Part shown: positions 35,377 through 48,599 of the stretch, one piece after another
Position numbering within the stretch: position 1 is the stretch's first letter
How the letters are laid out: every line of letters starts with the position of its first letter
Origin: Terfezia claveryi
Taxonomy: Eukaryota; Ascomycota; Pezizomycetes; Pezizales; Pezizaceae
Reading direction: 5' to 3'
DNA length: 64,000 bases
Assembly: GCA_015179025.1 (NCBI GenBank)
Contig: WHUX01000018.1
Coordinates: 434,001-498,000, forward strand
The notes under the pieces: generated by a model
The model's input: the letters and a program-made list of their open reading frames with translations, nothing else
The model's database searches: none
What the model was told of the DNA's origin: nothing
Made by a program: the position numbers and the translations under genes

Positions 35377-35648
35377 AGGCGGAGAGTTTTACAATCAATA
35401 AGAGTAATGATTCGCAGAAGACGTGTACGAGGAATGGGGTCCCGTGTGATGAGTATGAGAGGTTGAAGGAGAAGGGGGAATTGCCGGATGATAATGAGTA
35501 TAGGATTACGAATGGGGGAAATGGCGGGAGGGAGATGTTGGATGAGACCGTGCAGAGAGGGAAGGGGAAGGTGGGGGGAAGGCCGATCACTGTGAATAAC
35601 TAAGTACATATGTAGGTTGTTGGGTCTGTTTTGAACGAGTATGATAAT
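35377..35648 (+). pseudogene. 272-bp copy of the 3' end of the pheromone-like gene
   Basis: This matches 31330-31601 with the same length and no difference I can find. It carries the fourth CTRNGVPC unit, the stop codon and the 3' flank up to ATAAT, and it ends exactly where the LTR begins in the first copy. After it, the sequence continues GATACATAATG, which is therefore probably the original downstream flank of the insertion site. It has no start or signal peptide. Confidence 0.88.
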
Positions 35649-35905
35649 GATACATAATGTACAAACTACAACGCGTTCTTTCAATGAATTCAATACAAGG
35701 TATATATATTGAACACCCTAGTTGAGGGTAAGACTTTCAGACTGATGATATAAGTATAAATCACCATGAGTGCTAAGGACAAGGTGCGCTCTCCTAATTA
35801 TCTTCGTCTAAGTAGCACATGGATCCCATGAATTGGAAATATGGATAGCTACATAAAAGTTTCTGGATAGTGGCACTTTTACACCAAAATTACTTACAGC
35901 ACCTA

Positions 35906-36051
35906 CAGGTAGGTGGCAAAAAGTTTCGTACCCTGCATAAGCATGCAACAAATATCTTATCATTTTCCCATACAAAATCCCCAAATATGTAGCGTTTGGG
36001 CCCCTTTATGCAAGGGGGGGGGGGGGGAAGAAACTTTTTGCCACCTAGCTG
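35906..36051. mobile_element. 146-bp TA-flanked MITE
   Basis: The ends are CAGGTAGGTGGCAAAAAGTT and, in inverse, CAGCTAGGTGGCAAAAAGTT, with one mismatch. A TA dinucleotide flanks each side (35904-35905, 36052-36053), the Tc1/mariner pattern. Inside is a long G run (about 36014-36027). There is no coding capacity. The termini differ from the MITE at 11348, so this is another family. Confidence 0.75.
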
Positions 36052-36053
36052 TA

Positions 36054-39000
36054 TGTTCATTAATTACGAGCTATAATTACAGTATATTGAAGAACTCGCC
36101 TACTAATATATAACTCAGCTAATTGACTTTCATTTATTCAGGACTCGCTTTGAATATCTTACTTTGAGAGCCAGTCTCGGAAAAGAGCACCACCCCATTG
36201 CCAAATTAAGAAGCTTTGTTATGGGGGCTTGGCACTGGTAGATTTGCCAACCTACTCATCCATATCAGAGACATAAACTGGGCTCAAGGTATATGTAAAG
36301 ATTATATCCTCTAGATACAATCTTCCAATCAATTAGATATAGGGGGATAATCTATGTCAGCAAGTAATAGATCTATCTTAGGAGACATTTGGTATACGTA
36401 CTCTATTTTGCGTCACGTGAGGTTGTATTATTCCAATGTTCTGAGTTTGTTCAGCCGCTCTCGATTCAAAGTACATGCCGAAATTACGTGAGAATAATAA
36501 CTGTAATCTACAAACATATTCATTTCTCGAAATTTGATTCAATGAGGTCGTTACAGGGCTATCCCTGCCTTGATGAGGGTAACACACTTTCCCACAACTT
36601 ACATGTTTGTACAAGTACTTTGTAGCTTATCTAGTGACGTATACATTAAGCAAAAGGTCACGGATACTTATCTCCAAACGCACCTCATAATTAATTCTGG
36701 CTGGATAATACGCGCATCTTCAGCAACATCTATTAATCCCCTATGCGAACCTTCGAACGGGCATAAACGTTTCAGAAACGTGCCCAAGAACTAATTTCAA
36801 ACTTAATTGCCTCCCAGTCACCTCCATCTTGCTGGTATGTAGTCTCATTTCGCGCCAGAGACTGGTGAGGAGAGACTGAGAAAGTCGTATGATATTTTGT
36901 CCACCAACGAAATACCTTCACTATTACAACCGTTATGGTATAGGTACCCCTGTCCTTGCCCCTGCCCATCGAAGCCAAGCTCGTGGGCATTGCAGCCACC
37001 AACCCCCACAAACCTTTGACAGCTAGGCTCATCCTTGCACCTCTAATAAATGCCCGATGCTACGGTACCTCAAAAGTATTGCCTAGGTATAACGCTGCTT
37101 ACGCACTCTTCATCAACGCCTTCTTTTTGAGATAGCTGCGACAATATTCACACACGCCCGTTTATTTCTTTGTTTTTTTGAGGCGAATACTCGCTACTCG
37201 TATTCAGACTACTTTCCTAGCTTATGCATATCGTCAGGCTGGCCTGGTCGATTGTCCAACCATGTGGGCCCCCATCGCACGTCTGTTGCTACCATGTCCC
37301 GAATCAAGTCTTTAAGTTAAGATAACAGGAATCACAAAACGAGGCTATGGGATCATTTCCAGCTGACACAACACAGGTACCTAATATAACCTGTTATCCT
37401 CGAGGATTTTCGCCTTCGATCTCCATGGCCATCCAACACCCATAGGGTAGTCTTCCCGAGCTAGCTGTGCTCAACTAGCGAGCTGCAGTGACCGTTAATC
37501 GTAACTCCCGAATGCCCTCTGCTTTTCTCAGTCTGCCTAACAAGATCAGCTGCCCAAGGCCAGCTAGACAGTACATGTCCGAGGCTCTTGCCCTCCCCAG
37601 CTGAGCTCGAGGGCTCCCCTTGCCGGCCACAAGGCGGCACGGCATTAGCTATAGAACCTCCCTCCGCGATCGAGCCGATCAGTCAAGTATTGCCGGCATG
37701 TACCGGTAGTTCTATTAATTATTAGCTACTCTACACGAACCTCCTCACATTTGATATGACCACATTTCCGCCATCCACTCATCTACATACTGTACATGTA
37801 TCTCAGACCTACGGATATCTCGGCCCGCCTGGATTACCACAATCAATCGTGTGATAGGTGCAGAGCACAATCACTAGGTACGATCACAAGCCATTCAATC
37901 AAACCATTCTCCTACACACCTCAAAACTCCCGCACCTAATGCATTGAAAAATAAATGAAAATTACAAGATCCTCTGACCCTACCTGCTAGCTGCAGCAGT
38001 TGCAGCAGCAGCAATTAGGGTTGAAATTTGTTTTCTATCCTAAAAAGCAAAAACCCTCTCCCTCACACCACCCTGCGAACGCGGCGCCCTTTCGACCCAA
38101 TAGTATGCATAACCCAATAGCATAATTATCATTGATGTATGGCAAATTAAGCATCTTGTGATATCACTATGTAACAATGTATGTATGTATGTACAATACG
38201 CCCGATAACCCCAGAACCTTACTAGGCGTTTCAGCAATGCCTCACTTACTGGTGTGCATGACATGATATTTATATATGTACTATATATGATGCCTGCTTA
38301 GCGTAACGTATGGAAGCTGCTACTTATATCCTTGTTTACCCGAGACATCGTTCGGCTTGGGAGAGCCCTACAATATGTATGTGCCGCGAGCCAGCTGATG
38401 GAACTACTCCTCCCTGTGGCCCCAGGAATGGCAGATGTTGGTACATATGTAATTTATGATCCAACTGTGCCTCGAGAAGCTGGGCTGGCAAAGACACCCT
38501 TACTAGGTATTGATAGCTGATTTCATCCCTTACATATCGGGCCTTGCTCCCTCGCACGTGTGGCCCTTGTGTGTAATATACATTGTGTTTGCGTGGTGTA
38601 CCTAGAAAATGTTCAGCGAAACAAGGCAAGGGTTAGGCTTTATGTTTGAGATGAGCAGGGATCATTGGTAGGCTTGACCTGGCACTTTATCGATTCGTCC
38701 TGTCCATACAACGGCCACAACACTGTGAGTATCTCTGAGTCCTAAACGCCACGCATTTCCAGGGCGAGAATAGGAAATGGTGCCCACACGCGCCCGCCTG
38801 TTGGAGCAAGGTACATACCCTACTTACCGCGGGCCACTATGTAGCTACATACTGGTATGTGAACCAACGAACGACGGTGTGAGGCCGCCAACCAGTGCCA
38901 ACACGCATAGATTACAGTACATTACACGGCTTGCAGATGAAGAGACATACGGATCGCCCAGTAGCGAAATCCGACGGAGGGGGTTCAATATCTTTAGGGT

Positions 39001-39891
39001 AACTTTTAATGAATGCACGGCGGCGGCAGTGACTGAACTGTACTGGTCATGGGAAGAAACTGCATAGACCCACAGTTCAAGGCTCAAGCTATCCATCCCC
39101 CTGCGACCCGTTTACATGGTGTTGCCACTAATCATCCAGGCCCAGGGCATGGTTAATACCTGCCGGTAGCCTTGATGTCAACCAACGTCAAGCTTTCTCG
39201 GTGGAAGGTAACCCGTTACCTTACCTTGCCTAGCTCAAAAGTTTCTTTTTACAACATGCATGACAGCCCTAGTGCAATAACTACCGGTCGTTCCCCTATA
39301 CATGAATACATGAGTCCAACTTACACCCAACGGGTTTCCACAGTGAGGCTCTTGTACATGTAGAATCACATATCCGCCTCAATGGAATTCCCCAGCCCTG
39401 TTTTATATGTCGGTAACTTGCTAGTACTCGCCAAGGATAATGACTCAAAGGGCACTTGGTTCCATTGATTGGAAGAACCTCTCTCACCGTTGTTGTCAAC
39501 CTAACAAATTAACAAATGTCACTTGGTGAAGAAGCTAGCTACTTCGTTACGGTAGCCATAGATATGCATTCTCCCTGTGAAGTTGGCAAGTCCATTCGTG
39601 GAGTTACGGGGTACCAGCACTCTTTCGATGATCTGTGCTTTTTATGTACTAACAACAGCTGTGAACTGTCGCGGCGTGGGCGGCTATATATACCCAATCC
39701 AATGAGCGTGGATCTCTTGTTGTAAGATCCAAGGAATCTAAGATAGAAAAAACCAATAGAGCAAGTAGTTTTTGAAACTTAATGTGTTCCTAATTTGGGG
39801 GGGAGGGGGGTAGGTACCTATCGCAGCAAGGTTGCGTGTAAAAGTGACAGGAGCCTAAAAAGTCCATGTACCTAGAAATAACTGCACCGTT

Positions 39892-39928
<37 letters not shown>

Positions 39929-40263
39929 CCTTGATTCTGCAACTGGGATAGCGATGGGGGGGCTCACGTCATGAATCTGGATCGAGAGCAGAACGTGTTA
40001 TGAGATTGTAATTCAACAGATACTACAGTACGTAACTACTGCAATCTGGCTTAATCAGGCATGTGCAGCGAGGTTGGCCATGGCTCCCCTTACTTCCTGC
40101 AAGCCCCCTCATATTCGATCCTGTTGATTCCTTCATTATGTGCTACAACACGCATATTTATGCGGGGTTTTTTTTTTTTTTTTTTGGGGGGGGGAAGTGT
40201 GTCGCCAAAATCGTGATGTGCTGGGGACCGCCAACCTATGCGCAAAATGCAAAGTTACAATGC

Positions 40264-40301
<38 letters not shown>

Positions 40302-43300
40302 CAAACGTCAACTCTAGCCCTGGAACATGTAAGTCAAAAAAAAAACCCAACGAGTAAGAAATAACTCTTAATTAAGAACAAGGTAGTTATAACTGCCCAC
40401 CAGACCAGGCAAAAAAAAAAAGAGAAAAAAAAAAAAAAAAAAAAAGGCAAAACTACTGAACAGATACCTCCACTGCTGGCCTTTATTCCCCCCCCCTAAC
40501 CTTTCCACTTCTAAGGAGCTGGAAGTAAATGGTAGGCACCTAGTTAGTAATGTATGTAACACATCCACTGATTTACCAATTGGCCTTCTCGCCCACTTTA
40601 GTCTCATGTGCATCTTTTTTTTTTTCCTGCCCATAGGCGGCCCCCGTCCCCCCTCTCCCTCTCCCCCGCCTTATGCTGAGAAGAGTCGTTGTATCAGAAT
40701 AGAATATATCCATTTTTTTTTCTTATCGATACGTTACATACACTACATATTCAAGGCCATCCCTGCTCACATACATAGCAACTGCTAAAACAACAGTTTC
40801 TTTCTACGTATAAACAACATTTGCTTTGTGTAACATAGTTGGATTTTAAAATCCTATCAAAACCATAAAAAGGTTACATGTCCACAACTTTCCATCTTTG
40901 AGAATAACAAGTTATAACTAAGCCTCCTTGTGGGCGATTATTATCCAACAAGGACGCTACGAACACAGTATTCTACACTGTGCGCGTTGCGCGCGTCGCA
41001 GGGAGGAAAGGGGAAGAGAAACGGTATCCCTTCCGACCAATATTTTTTTAAAAGTCCAAAACCTCCCCCTCTCCTCCCCCCCCTTTCATCTTCCCCATCA
41101 ATTTTTTCATATTTTCTTTTTCCCTCCTTCCCTCTTTTTCGCTCTAACTCACCATCGCATCGCTTTTCCCCCGCTTCATATTGTTATGTACACCACACTG
41201 TGCCGCCCCCCCCTCCTCTCCTCCTTCTCTAAAGTTTCTCCATGCGTGGGCCTGCCAAACACGGTAGGCACTGCCCAGTTAGGAACTTTGTTCAGCCAAG
41301 GCCCCCAAACCTTTATGTGTGTTGCTAGTTTATAATGCATTGGGCATATTCCTGTTTTTTTTTTTAAAAAAAAAATTCAATATGGCTGGGATGGGATGGG
41401 CTGGGGCTGGCTTTTTATCCAACTAAGGCGGCCGCGGCATTATGGGGGGGTGGAAAAAGAAAAGAAAAGACAGAGAGCCGGAAGATACCGATTTTTGTTT
41501 AAATTTAGAAGAAAAAAAAAAAAAAAATGGCATGTTTCCATCTCATGAAAACGTACAGAGTATATACATTAGGGGTATTCAAACCTAAAACAATCGATCG
41601 ATTTAAATGCGATCATGGTTTTGACACCAAATCCATTTAGGTTGTTGTAAATCCATTTGCGACACACAAAAATTTAATCCCGTGGCAAAAGATGTAATAC
41701 AGTGGCAACCCGTTCTCTAGAGTGAAAATTCCCACACAAACAACAGCGATTAAATGGGTTCTTGACCGTCACCATAACCGAACGACTAAAACGTCTAGAT
41801 CACGTGTAGTCATGTAAGTACCAAGATCTTGACGACCCTTAGTAGTAATTTGGCAGGCATGAGGAAGATGAAGACATTATCTCGCCGGGATCGTAGTGAG
41901 CGCTGTACTGGCCCGGGTCACGAAGGTTGGACCGGAAAAGCTTACTACTGGGTGGGAGCAGCATCTTTCCCTCACGCAAGCACTTGATGACATGATGCCA
42001 AGCCTCAACTCCAGATGGTTAATTTCTGCCCTTGATCGTGCACCTTAATCGTGCCCTATGATCGGCTTAGAAGCGTCGATTACAATTTTCAATTTAATCC
42101 ATCGATTGTTTTCCCCTATTATATGTCTTTTTTTTTTTTTTTTTTTTTTTCCACAAAAAAAAAAAAAGTAAATCTCAGCACAAACGCCCCACAAGTCGAT
42201 ATATGTAAAAAGGATTTTAGAAAATTGGGGAATAAAAACCTAACAGAACTTTATCGCAAACCCCCCCCCTTTTTCTAGTTGTAACGTTGTAATCTAACAG
42301 CCATAATCTAACATGAAGTATCAATAACTGCTGAATAAGCGCAGCATATGTTACAAACGGTCTTGGCATTCTCACGCTTTACATCACGTGACTATAAAAC
42401 CCCTCACTACTAATAACCCACAAGACTACACGCTAGATAGGAAGTAGATTCAATATACTCAATTTAAAACTACTTTAAGTTAAATAACCAACCTATCCTG
42501 AAAAACCCCCCATCCCGCCCGCTGCTTCTCCAAAACACACAAACAAAAACACAAAACTTAGAAACTTTCGCATACATACAAACATACATACATACATGAA
42601 ACAACATGCATCTTAACTTAAGCTTTCATCTTCGCAACGCATCACATCTCATAGAACAAACACCCCTTCCAGACCATAAAAAAACAAAAAATCCCTCATG
42701 TGCCCCTGATTTCCTGATTTCCCCCCCAACACTAATTGTATATCCCATATCTCCATCCATCCTTCCCTCCCCTTCATCAACCAACTTTAACAAAAAAAAA
42801 CCGAAAGTACATCAACAGAAAACAAAAACAAAGGAAAACGTAATCCGCAAGAGACAAGACTAAGAACATAAAAGGAAAAACAGGAAAAATCAAAATCAAA
42901 ATCAAAACAAGCAATACCTCCATTTATCCATATTTCCTTTGGTAACTTAAAGCACAACAACGGACTCAACAATAGGAGTAGGCCACCCTCACGTACCTCA
43001 CCTACGCAGCTCAGCCCACATCGCGTATCTCAAGTATTTTCGTACAATCCACCCCGCTCACCCTCCTCCACTCTCCATCTCCCCACCAAGCCTAACCAAG
43101 CCCACCCCGAATCCAGATCCGAACACAAGTAGGTGGTCAAGCCTCCCTCTCAAGAGGAAAAAAAAGAAAAAAAAAAAAAAAAAAGGAAATAGGAGGGTGG
43201 CGGGGAATTGGGTCATCAAGACGGCAAGCGACCATACAAAAGCAAGCCAAGATAGAAAAATAAAAAAAGTTAACCCAAAAATGTCACACATGCGGCTCAT

Positions 43301-43765
43301 AATAACAAGCCATATACCATATGCACATATATATATAAATATATATATATACGTTGCCAATCCGCAGCCCCACGGCATAGCGGATTATGAGTGTAAAATG
43401 CGGTTTGCGACTTGTATGTATGTTTGTAGTTCCGAATGGTAGAGGGAAAAGCCCAGCAATGCCGATGCCGCATGGCTTTGTGGTGGTATTCTTATGGATC
43501 CGATCAAGAGAAACTCAAAGCCACAGAGAAAAAGGAAAATTTGAAGTAAAATGGTAAATAGTCACAAGAAAAAAGCTAAAAAGAAAAAACTGATAAGCCT
43601 GACTTTGGACAGAGAGAAGACACCAACGAAAAAAAAAAAACATTGTTGCCTCCCCCATGCCTGATGGTCACGCAAAAGTCAACGTACACACACTCTCGGG
43701 TATATCAAATGCACATTGTAACAGAATGACAGAGAGCCGCTCCAGTCCCAATCACACAACCCCAC
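36054..43765. other. Gene-free stretch with long A/T tracts
   Basis: No coding region recognised. Pure T tracts occur at 39894-39921 (28), 40168-40185 (18, followed by nine G), 40266-40301 (36) and 42128-42150 (23). A-rich tracts lie near 40421-40445 and 43163-43184. A weak inverted pair, AAAACAATCGATCGATTTAA near 41588 and its near complement near 42092-42115, may bound a decayed element of about 0.5 kb. Confidence 0.5.
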
Positions 43766-46587
43766 TTACTTCGAAGAAGAGGCAGCCGCGCTTGTGCTCC
43801 GTCTCCCTCGCTCAAGCCATCGCCTCTTCCCCGCTCGGGTTTCAAGATGCGGTGCCGAAACTGTCACATCCTGCCCTGTAGTCATCAACGAGCTCCTCAT
43901 CTTATTCCTATACGCATCGACTGAACCCCCAATGCACATCAGTCAGATTGCTCCGGGGGATTGGAAATTTTGTGTTTTTTTCTTTTTCTTTTTTTTTGCG
44001 TCTAGGGTAATAATTGAGTCTTTGCTCTCTGGACTACTTACGTGCTCTCTGTAGGAATATCGTCCTGCCTGCGAATACCCTGCTCTGGCTCCAGCTCATT
44101 CGGTAGCCTAGCTCGTTGAGCTGCCTCTCCTTTCTCTTTTTGCCAGGAGCAGGCGGAGGCGCGGACACGGGTAGAGACGAGCCGTCCAATAGTGGAATTG
44201 TGATTTGGCTCGAGTGGACGGTATCTGATTCCTTGTCAATCGATGGCATGGAATCGATTTCCGAGATGTAAGACCTAGGGTAAACACTGTTTGACTTTCG
44301 ATACGAGTCTGGAATTTCTTGCATTTGCACTTGGTCAAGCATCACACGCACGCGCACTCGAGAGCCACGATGTGGGTCATCAACTAGGATAAATTTGCGT
44401 CGCTTGCTGTCAGGTATATCCCCAAACAAGCTTTTTGAGTCGCTAGCGGTATCCATGTTTGCAGCTGGAGCCGAGGTTGCAACGGCATTGGTCTGATTAC
44501 TCGACGAGCCCATAGTCTCAATGCCGTCGTGCATATTTGGCGCCATGCTGGCACCCGTCACTGGTTGTGGTGGGTAGTTAGGGTAGCCGTGGAATACTGT
44601 TCTAGGGCGAAGATCATCCCCATTGGTCGGTGGACCTTGGTGGTGATGGTGGTGGTGTCCGTTGCTACCTGGAAATTCTTCTCCGCCAACTGCAGGCGAG
44701 AGATGACCGGAGGTTGATCGCGAGTTTCCTGTTGACGGCATAGAACCTACAGGGGCATAGTTATTTCCACCAGGATTATGATGGTGATGTAACATGCCAC
44801 CCATCGGCCCGTCTTCACGAACTCCGTTAGATATTTCTGCTGCTGGCACTGCATGATGATGATGGTGGGTTTGGAGAGATTGGCCTGAGCCATCACCCAA
44901 CAACGCACCTTTTAGCCCCAATCCTACACTTGTATTCGTATTCGAGACAGTATTATGGACTGACGAACCTGCACCAACTTGTGTTTGATGCTGAGCAGCA
45001 GCATTTGCCTTGCGGCTGTTTAGTTTAGCCATGCGCCTCACGCGTCGACTTCTCAACTTTGGATCTTGGTTAGAATTTCTCCAACTGTCAACTGCTCGCT
45101 GGATCAGACCACGCTTTCCCCTAAGGCATGGGTTTAGCTCAGCCAACGCCCATCCCACTGTGTTGCATTCTGTCTCGTAAACCAATCGATTCCCACGGTA
45201 CTGATCTTTCGCACAGCATGCACGTGGGTACACGCAGTTTTCTGTCTTGAAATCAAGCGAGAGGGTATCCACGTTCACTGACTCTACGTCACATCTAATG
45301 GTGTACTCCATCTTGACCCTATCGCGTGAGTACTCAAATGCAATCCACTGAACGCCGTTGTTATCCTGTCGTACTACCAATGGGGTAGTTGCTGGGATAG
45401 GACCGGGGGCTGCATTGGGGTTAACAGTACCGCTCCCAGTGGAACCCGAACTACCGTTGGCCGTATTACCCGATGTGGCCGGAGAGACCCTATGATTGTT
45501 AATATTGGTTTTAGCAAGCTGTTGTGGTCTCGGAGAAGGATTTGTAATCGAGTGTTGCTGATGAGGGAGATGCTGTGGGTGTTGCGGGGGTGATATGCTC
45601 TGCCCCGGAGCCTGTGACAACAGTATAGACTGGTTTGTTATCGAGTGCTGCTGAGGGTGAGGCGCATAGGTCGGTGGAGGCGCGGGTATCGGTGCGTAGC
45701 CCTGCGAGTATCCGTATATCTGCTGCGGCATCGGGGGAGTATTGTAGACCGACCTTGGATCTGGACCGGTTGGAGACGCAACCGAGGCAGGGGAATTCGA
45801 CTGTGGAGTATGATACATTGGAGGATACGGTCGATTCATGTTGTGCGCCATCAAGTCTGAGCCTTTGTATCGTTAGTAAGACAGAAAAATTCGGAGGAAA
45901 AAAATAAAGTTAGGATTAGACTCCCGACGGGATGCGGTAGGACACGCTGAGCAACTACCGTTACGCCGCTTAAAACAGAAACACAGAAACAACATCGGCT
46001 TCCACAAAAGAACCCAGTCGTGAATCCCCCGCCTGCTGGGTACTCACTCACCAACGCGTGCTTCAGGGCGAGACACACGCCCGCCACACCACTCGACGCA
46101 ATAAAAAATAGCAAAAAAAAAAAAGGTACGACCAAAAAAACAAAAGCACGGCAAGGCGCGGGAGGAGACTAGCCTTGCTGAAAGCAAATATATATATATA
46201 TAGAGAGAGTATTCAAGCAGCAACACTCAGCGACGTACCTTGTGATTGATACTGTGGGGGATTCCCTCCAGGAGCCCCGTACGGTGCAGGGTGGAAATAA
46301 ATGGGATCTTGTTGCTGCTGATGGTGAGGATGCTGGGGCCCTGGTATGTTGGACGCCTGCGCGTAGGGGCTCTGATGCTGAGGGGGTTGGTGCGGAGATG
46401 GGAACGACGAGGGCGGCTGCTGGCTCTGGTGGATACCCGGTCGAGGATGCGGAGGGTGCTGCTGGTGATGGGAGGACGGGTGCTGTTGTGGATGGTTAGG
46501 ATGGTGAGGATGATGTCCCTGGTGCTGCGGATGATCCGCTTCTGAGGACGGTTCGACCTTATACCCTCCAACTTCAGCTTGCGACAT
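43766..46587 (-). CDS. Conserved fungal protein with His/Gln/Pro-rich N-terminus (DUF8032-type)
   Basis: Three exons on the - strand: 46587-46239, 45856-44042 and 43920-43766. The introns are 382 nt (donor GTACGT, acceptor CTCAG) and 121 nt (donor GTAAGT, acceptor TTCAG). The total of 2319 nt gives 772 residues, and each junction keeps the frame. Residues 1-280 are low-complexity Pro/His/Gln. A conserved block at about 282-399 contains WIAFEYSRDRVKMEYTIRCD and GWALAELNPCLRGKRGLIQR. A His-rich linker follows, then a second block from about 600 (SKRRKFILVDDPHRGSRVRV). The last exon restores the conserved LQRALDAYRNKMR. I associate the blocks with fungal DUF8032 from memory. Function is unknown; the composition suggests a nuclear regulator. 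Confidence 0.85.
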
Positions 46588-47460
46588 TGCGGCCACTTTG
46601 ATCAAGGTTGCTGGAGCTTGTTGTTGTGAGTCGGACTAGGATAGAGCTGTATTAGAATTTTGGGTTGAGTCGCAGTACTTGGTATTTGTCTGAGGACAGA
46701 GAGATGTATTCGGCAAGGTTGGGGATAGCTTGTCTAATTCGTGGCTTCTTTCTGCCTGCGGTGGTAATTTTCCTGTTCGCGGGTATGGTGATTGGAAGGA
46801 GGCGTAAAGTCTTTGAGGCTTTCCCTTGTTGGGGTTGGGTTGGGGGGGGTTATTTTTTATTTTTTTTGGTGTGTGTGAGAGTGTGTGTGTGGGGGGGGGG
46901 GTGGTGTTGTGTTTGGGGGAAGGGGAACCTGTGATGAAGGTGACTTTGTGAGTATGTATGTAGCAAGTATGTAGGAGGTTCTGGAAGACAGGACAGGAAG
47001 GGATGTTGGTGGAATTAGAGTCGGAAGGGGCTGTCGCAAGGGGAGGGGATAGGGTTGTCTCGCGTTGACGCTTGCTTGCTTACTTGCCTGCTGCGTTGCG
47101 TTGCGTCGCGGATGGGATGGGATGCGTGTGGAGGGAAGGGGTAAGGGTACGGGGAGGGACTGGGGGGGAGGGGGAGGGGGGTGGAGGGAGGAAGCTTCAC
47201 TTTTAGGTATGCGTCAGGGTGGGAGGCCTGTCTAGGGGAGGATTGAGGGGGAGGGGCAGCTGTGGTACTGGTCACGGTGTGGAGGAACGGCGGGAAGGAT
47301 CAGAGAGCTGGTTGCGGGTTCACTGCAATCCGAAAGTGAGGACAGGTCTGGGTTCGTGTGCGGAGGGAGAAAGGGAAGGATGCGTGTGTGAGGCGGGCGT
47401 GTGAGGGAGCGAAGGGGTTCAGAAGAAAAGAAAAGAAAGACCTTGTTAAGCTGTAAGGGG

Positions 47461-47462
<2 letters not shown>

Positions 47463-47497
<35 letters not shown>

Positions 47498-47542
47498 TTT
47501 GGGGAAGGGGGGAGATGGTGGTGGTGGTGGTGGTGGTGGTGG
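47463..47542. repeat. CAG/CTG and GGT trinucleotide repeats
   Basis: About 11 CAG units (47463-47495) are followed by about nine GTG/GGT units (about 47516-47542). Both fall in the presumed leader or promoter of the - strand gene. Confidence 0.9.
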
Positions 47543-47695
47543 CTCAGACGGCGCTGCCGACTATTTGGAAAGAGGAAAGGGGGAGAAATAAAAATAAAAA
47601 ATATTCTTGGTCGCGGAGGGGGGAGGGAGAGCGCGAGGAGCGAAGCTTTGGGGAACGAGATCTCGTTTGGGTACTGGTTGGCGGTGGATGGCGGA

Positions 47696-47775
47696 CTGGT
47701 GGATGGTGGATGGTGAATGGTGGATGGTGGACGGTGGACGGTGGACGGTGGATGGGGGTGGATGGGTGGATGGCT
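47696..47775. repeat. GGATGGT / GGACGGT minisatellite
   Basis: Short tandem units of 7-8 bp (GGTGGATGGT and GGTGGACGGT variants) run for about 80 bp. Confidence 0.8.
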
Positions 47776-47943
47776 CCGTATGCTGGAACGGGGGTAGGCA
47801 GGAGGAGGAGCAGGCACGGGAGTGGGCGAGGCGAGGCACGAGCAAGCTTCTGCTGCGTCGTGCGTGGGAATGGCAGGGTACTTGTATATGTAGGGTTGGC
47901 TCTTCGCAGGGCGCGATGCCAGCCAGAGCCAGGTATGTAGCGT

Positions 47944-48031
47944 GTGCTGCCTGCTGTGCCCTGGCCTGCCCTGCCCTGCCTGCTCTGCCCTGCTCTGCCC
48001 TGCCCTGCTCTGCTCTGCTCTGCTCTGCTCG
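47944..48031. repeat. CTGCC/CTGCT pentanucleotide repeat
   Basis: Imperfect CCTGC and TCTGC pentamers run for about 85 bp, ending in five consecutive CTGCT units before CGCCGGG. Confidence 0.85.
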
Positions 48032-48551
48032 CCGGGTGTTTCTGCGAGCCGACCGGGGTCGTGCGGCGATGCGGCGCTTTGGATGGTTGAAATGGCTGGC
48101 TGGGCACGCTCGACGGAACGCTCTGGATGGAACGCTCTCTGGCCCACACCAGGATCAACGAGGATCAGTGATGCGATACGCACGGCGTATTCGGGGCCGT
48201 CCGATGGGTCGACACCGGCGCCGGTCGCAGTGACGAGCAACCTCCTCCTCCGTTTCGTGCGATGGACGCTCGCTCCAAGGGGCCGCGGTGGGCAGGGCGG
48301 GACTCTGTCTCTGGCGTGTGGGCCAAGGGATGCCGGACTGGGTCTTGTGTCTCCTCCACCGCAGAAAATGTATTAGCCTGGCTAGCTCGCCTTAGTGCGC
48401 GCGATTCGTAGGAAAAAAAAAAAAATTTATGCGACTGGAGAGGAGGCAGCAGAGAGGAGGCGAGGCAGGCAGACGGCCACGCCGTCTCCCTCTTTTCCCC
48501 CTCCCCCCTTTTTCCCCATCTTCCCCAGCTCGATCGATCCCACAAGCCATC

Positions 48552-48579
48552 ATGGCAGAAGTTACAGACGCTGCGTCGA
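48552..48579 (+). CDS. Possible first exon of an unresolved gene
   Basis: ATG in a strong context (GCCATCATGGC) follows a C/T-rich leader ending CCATCTTCCCCAG. It opens MAEVTDAAS and meets a GTATGC donor-like site at 48580. Acceptors such as TATGACAG (about 48690) exist, but no continuation is convincing. A frame on the opposite strand at 48683-48800 (RRKDPEQVSREMMHFLQQAQ) also looks protein-like, so the locus is ambiguous. No family is recognised. Confidence 0.3.
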
Positions 48580-48599
48580 GTATGCTCCCCCCCCCCCCT

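Larger units (their letters stand above)
46588..48551. promoter_or_regulatory. Probable divergent promoter rich in microsatellites
   Basis: This lies between the start of the DUF8032-type gene (-) and a possible start on + at 48552. It is G-rich on + near 47130-47240 and C/T-rich near 48480-48530, so each side has a pyrimidine-rich stretch on its own coding strand. The several open frames here are repeat-encoded and are not treated as genes. Confidence 0.45.

Noticed and set aside
47446..48240. Long open frames on both strands in the promoter region
   Set aside because: They are encoded by microsatellites and minisatellites and show only low-complexity residues.
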